DNA of 37,679 nucleotides from Leptospira vanthielii serovar Holland str. Waz Holland = ATCC 700522 (GTDB lineage Bacteria > Spirochaetota > Leptospiria > Leptospirales > Leptospiraceae): contig NZ_AOGY02000061.1 in assembly GCF_000332455.1 (NCBI RefSeq), positions 1 to 37,679 of the forward strand, in the 5' to 3' direction. The notes under the pieces were generated by a model, which was not told where the DNA came from, made no database searches, and saw nothing but the letters and a program-made list of their open reading frames with translations. Each line of letters begins with the position of its first letter. Position 1 is the stretch's first letter. Positions 35,258 to 37,679 of this stretch are shown piece after piece. A program made the translations under genes and the position numbers.

Positions 35258-36160
35258 TTGGGCTATGATCATGTGGTGAAAGAAATACTGACTGAGATGA
35301 TTGAACTTTGTGGAAAGGCAACAACAGAACCGACAAAGACAGAATTACCGAGAGTGCTCATTATCAAAGGGGAAGTGCCAGCACACCAACTAGCGGCTAT
35401 ATACGAACCAATCATTGGACTTGTTTTGCAGGGAGGTAAAACGATCTCTATTGGTACGCAAGTGATTCATCTTGAGGCACCTTCTTACTTTGTGATCCCT
35501 ACTGAAATGCCAGCTACGGGATTTGTAAGACAAGGAGAGAACGGTTTGCCTTACTTATCCGTCGGGATACAGTTAGATCAGACCGTGTTATTGGACTTAT
35601 TAAATGACATTCCACCTAACAATCTAAATTCGAGAAATGGTTCTAGCGAATTTTCTGCCTGCCCTGCCACATCTGGTTTTTTGGAATCTTGTCTTCGGAT
35701 GCTCAGGCTTCTCAAAACTCCAGAACATATTCCGGCACTCGCTCCAGTATACGAAAGAGAAATATTATATCATGTTCTCATTGGTCCCGATGGATGGCGC
35801 CTTAGGCAACTTTTCCAATCGCGTGATAAAGAATCGAGTATCCACCAAACAATCCAATGGGTGCGGCAAAATTTTATCAATTCATTTGAAATCGAACAAT
35901 TAGCAGACAGAGCTTGTATGGGCATTACCACATTTCACCGTCAGTTCAAATCAATCACTGGTTTAAGTCCGATCCAATTTCAAAAACAGTTACGACTACT
36001 GGAAGCGAGGAAACTTTTAGCATTTAGTGGTTATTCGGTCACCGATGCAGCGTTAGATGTTGGTTACGAAAGCATATCTCAATTCAGTCGAGAATATAGT
36101 CGTTTTTTTGGTAACTCACCCGCTAAAGATGCAAAGGATCTAAAAGAATTGGTGATGTGA
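35258..36160 (+). CDS. AraC-family transcriptional regulator
   Basis: The protein has 300 residues. The N-terminal AraC_N-type cupin-like domain covers about residues 25-175 (VLIIKGEVPAHQLAAIYEPI, GLVLQGGKTISIG, PSYFVIPTEMPATG). The C-terminal part has two helix-turn-helix units: FEIEQLADRACMGITTFHRQ and LLAFSGYSVTDAALDVGYES, ending in the family signature SISQFSREYSRFFGNSPAKD. The frame opens with a TTG at 35258 (AAGGA 5 bp upstream); a GTG at 35273 is an alternative, and the first 15 residues are not conserved. It is divergent from the SDR gene over 173 bp and likely controls it. Confidence 0.88.
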   Translation: MGYDHVVKEILTEMIELCGKATTEPTKTELPRVLIIKGEVPAHQLAAIYEPIIGLVLQGGKTISIGTQVIHLEAPSYFVIPTEMPATGFVRQGENGLPYLSVGIQLDQTVLLDLLNDIPPNNLNSRNGSSEFSACPATSGFLESCLRMLRLLKTPEHIPALAPVYEREILYHVLIGPDGWRLRQLFQSRDKESSIHQTIQWVRQNFINSFEIEQLADRACMGITTFHRQFKSITGLSPIQFQKQLRLLEARKLLAFSGYSVTDAALDVGYESISQFSREYSRFFGNSPAKDAKDLKELVM

Positions 36161-36182
36161 ATTTTTTCCTAAAGATGAAATT

Positions 36183-37260
36183 TTGAGTACCCAAGTCGAA
36201 AATGATATTGAAAGTGTTAGCGAATACTACCAAGCCAATGCGGGGGTTCTCGGTCCTCTTCTGAATCAATTGGTGGCAGTTTTGGGGACCGACCCCATTA
36301 CTGCGGCCTTTCCAACAGCTGATTTTGATGGAGATGGAGCACCTAACTTTGTAGATCCGATGTTCCATCCCTTGGGCCTGTCATTACTGTAAGTTCCATT
36401 AGTGCTGCCTCTATCAGTGCGACAAATGGATCTATTAATTCTACAGATTTTACTTGGCGTTCTTCCAAAACAGGAACCTATTCCATCAGAAAAAACGCAG
36501 CTGATTGTAATACGGGAACTATCATCTATTCTGGAAATGTAACAGCTAATGTTAATATCACTTCGGAAATTCCGGTTTCTTCGTTAGGTTCGGAAGGTTC
36601 CAAATCTATTTTTGTTTGTGTTTCCAATCTGGTGGGAACCAAAGGGGGGACTTCTGTTGATATGATTGTGGATTTTACTATTCCTACTATCGCTGCCTCA
36701 GTAAACACTGGAACTTATACCACACCGGCTTTTGATACCGAAGTTTACATCGTTGGATGCACCAGAATATCGGATGAAAGGAGTGATTGATGAAACGGAA
36801 AAATCAATCACTTTGCACATTAATAATCCCATGCATCCCTTTATCCTTCCGACCTACACAACCGAAAATACAACTTCCATAGTCTATACTCATGCCCTTC
36901 CGCAATTAATTGAATTTCAACCGGATCAAGAGTCGGTACGTTTAACTTATATGGAAGGTAGACAATTATCGTCAGAATTGACTTTAATCAGTCCAACAGG
37001 TACTGCAGTAAATTATAAAATTTATACAATGATGTTAAACGCCAGTACTGATCCACGAACAAGTAATAGTTGGCATTTTGTTTCTGCCAAATTTAATCCA
37101 ACAGACTTTATTGATCATATCAATAATGCGGAATACTCTGCGAAAGTTTCTGTCAGACAAAACCGCAGTTCCCGTTTGTAGGTTTTTTTCCTAAAGCACA
37201 ACCTATACGGGCAACCGTGGTGGTCAAAGCCTTCCTTATGGAACAGTAGTTATCCTTTAA
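36183..37260 (+). pseudogene. Decayed gene for a leptospiral exported/surface protein
   Basis: One protein is spread over several frames. 36183-36392 encodes FPTADFDGDGAPNFVDPMF. A second frame from about 36355 to 36789 continues with SLGPVITVSSISAASISAT, an Ig-like or beta-rich segment. A third, 36732-37181, continues with TLHINNPMHPFILPTY to SVRQNRSSRL. A fourth stretch to 37260 ends TTYTGNRGGQSLPYGTVVIL. The DFDGDG motif is calcium-binding-like. The start is missing: the frame simply runs in after the AraC stop. At least three frameshifts separate the parts. I do not recognise the intact family; large beta-rich surface proteins of this type are common in leptospires. Sequencing indels are possible but unlikely to explain all of them. 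Confidence 0.7.
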
Positions 37261-37474
37261 AAAGATAAATGCGAGAATCTAAAATTCGATTTGGAAACGC
37301 GCATTTTTTTGTTACTGATATGACTTTAGATGTTACATTCCCTCAACAAGATAACTTATTTCTAAATTCAATTTGGTATTTGGCAAATAGAGAGATTTTT
37401 TTTCATCTCTGATTAAGTTTACCAAATACTGTCTTAGTTCAGTGAAAAACAGAATTTTGAGATTCAAAATTAAG

Positions 37475-37679
37475 CTAAGCAACAAGCCTTATATTAGCCT
37501 TTACCGAGTATTCTTTTCTCTTCAATTTTGCTTCAAGTAGTTTTTCTTTTCTTTCTGCTAAAATCTTTTCCTTGCGACCATAAAACACATCCATAGGTGT
37601 TACGTAACCGATTGCAGAATGAAGTCTTACCGAATTGTATTCTTCAATCCATTTACCAACTTCTTCTCAATTTGTGCGT
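37475..37679 (-). pseudogene. IS3-type transposase (integrase core), C-terminal remnant
   Basis: The minus-strand frame ends at TAG 37475 and reads VGKWIEEYNSVRLHSAIGYV, then TPMDVFYGRKEKILAERKEK and a basic Lys-rich tail. W...YN..R.H...GY.TP is the C-terminal signature of IS3-family integrase-core transposases. An in-frame TGA at 37667-37669 interrupts it, and the neighbouring bases (THK... in another frame) suggest a one-base indel there. The remainder lies beyond the window. It is unrelated to the IS481-like copies. Confidence 0.8.

Noticed and set aside
37269..37412. Possible 47-residue gene between the decayed gene and the IS3 remnant
   Set aside because: No ribosome site and no family pattern; it lies in degraded DNA, so chance is more likely.

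Overview
The window looks like the chromosome of a Leptospira, probably a saprophytic (biflexa-like) species. The evidence is AT-rich DNA with a strong A/T third-codon preference, spirochaete-style lipoproteins, many chemoreceptors, a YkuI-like EAL protein, DUF2804, DUF3052 and DUF1579 proteins, and decayed insertion sequences. The species call rests on recall of family patterns; no search was run. No rRNA, tRNA or CRISPR array was seen.

Layout. (1) 1-2631: a damaged left edge. A 1313-bp IS481-like element (copy 1) lies between two genes that have both lost their 5' ends: an AmgK-like phosphotransferase and a YkuI-like EAL protein. (2) 2635-14864: a TetR regulator diverges from a compact ten-gene plus-strand operon. 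It encodes a Tat-signal small subunit, a GMC oxidoreductase, a BASS (bile-acid/Na+ symporter family) transporter, an acyl-CoA dehydrogenase-like protein, two SDR enzymes, an acyl-CoA synthetase, a crotonase-fold protein, a chemoreceptor and a DUF2804 lipoprotein. (3) 14866-19700: a convergent, tightly coupled minus-strand operon encodes a second BASS transporter, an extended SDR, a secreted one-haem cytochrome/beta-propeller protein and an MFS transporter. (4) 19971-24501: a porin and lipoprotein pair, then a large chemoreceptor. (5) 24805-28385: a DUF3052 protein, then a chemoreceptor gene cut by a second IS copy with a clean 5-bp target duplication. (6) 28410-37679: an accessory-looking stretch of single genes (alpha/beta hydrolase with its TetR, LURP-one-like protein, lipoprotein, EamA transporter, DUF1579 protein, SDR with divergent AraC). 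It carries two families of intergenic repeats and ends in a decayed surface-protein gene and an IS3-type transposase remnant.

How the genes may work together (inference). Regions 2 and 3 read as a dedicated uptake and oxidation system for a hydrophobic alcohol or acid such as a sterol, isoprenoid or long-chain alcohol. An exported GMC flavoenzyme would oxidise the substrate, BASS and MFS carriers would move it, a CoA ligase would activate it, and dehydrogenase and crotonase-type enzymes would process the CoA ester. A chemoreceptor with a purely membrane-embedded sensor is in the same transcript. Neither the acyl-CoA dehydrogenase nor the crotonase has the usual catalytic glutamates, and no thiolase is present, so this is not simply textbook beta-oxidation.

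The two IS copies are directly repeated, nearly identical, and bracket this whole locus (about 24 kb).
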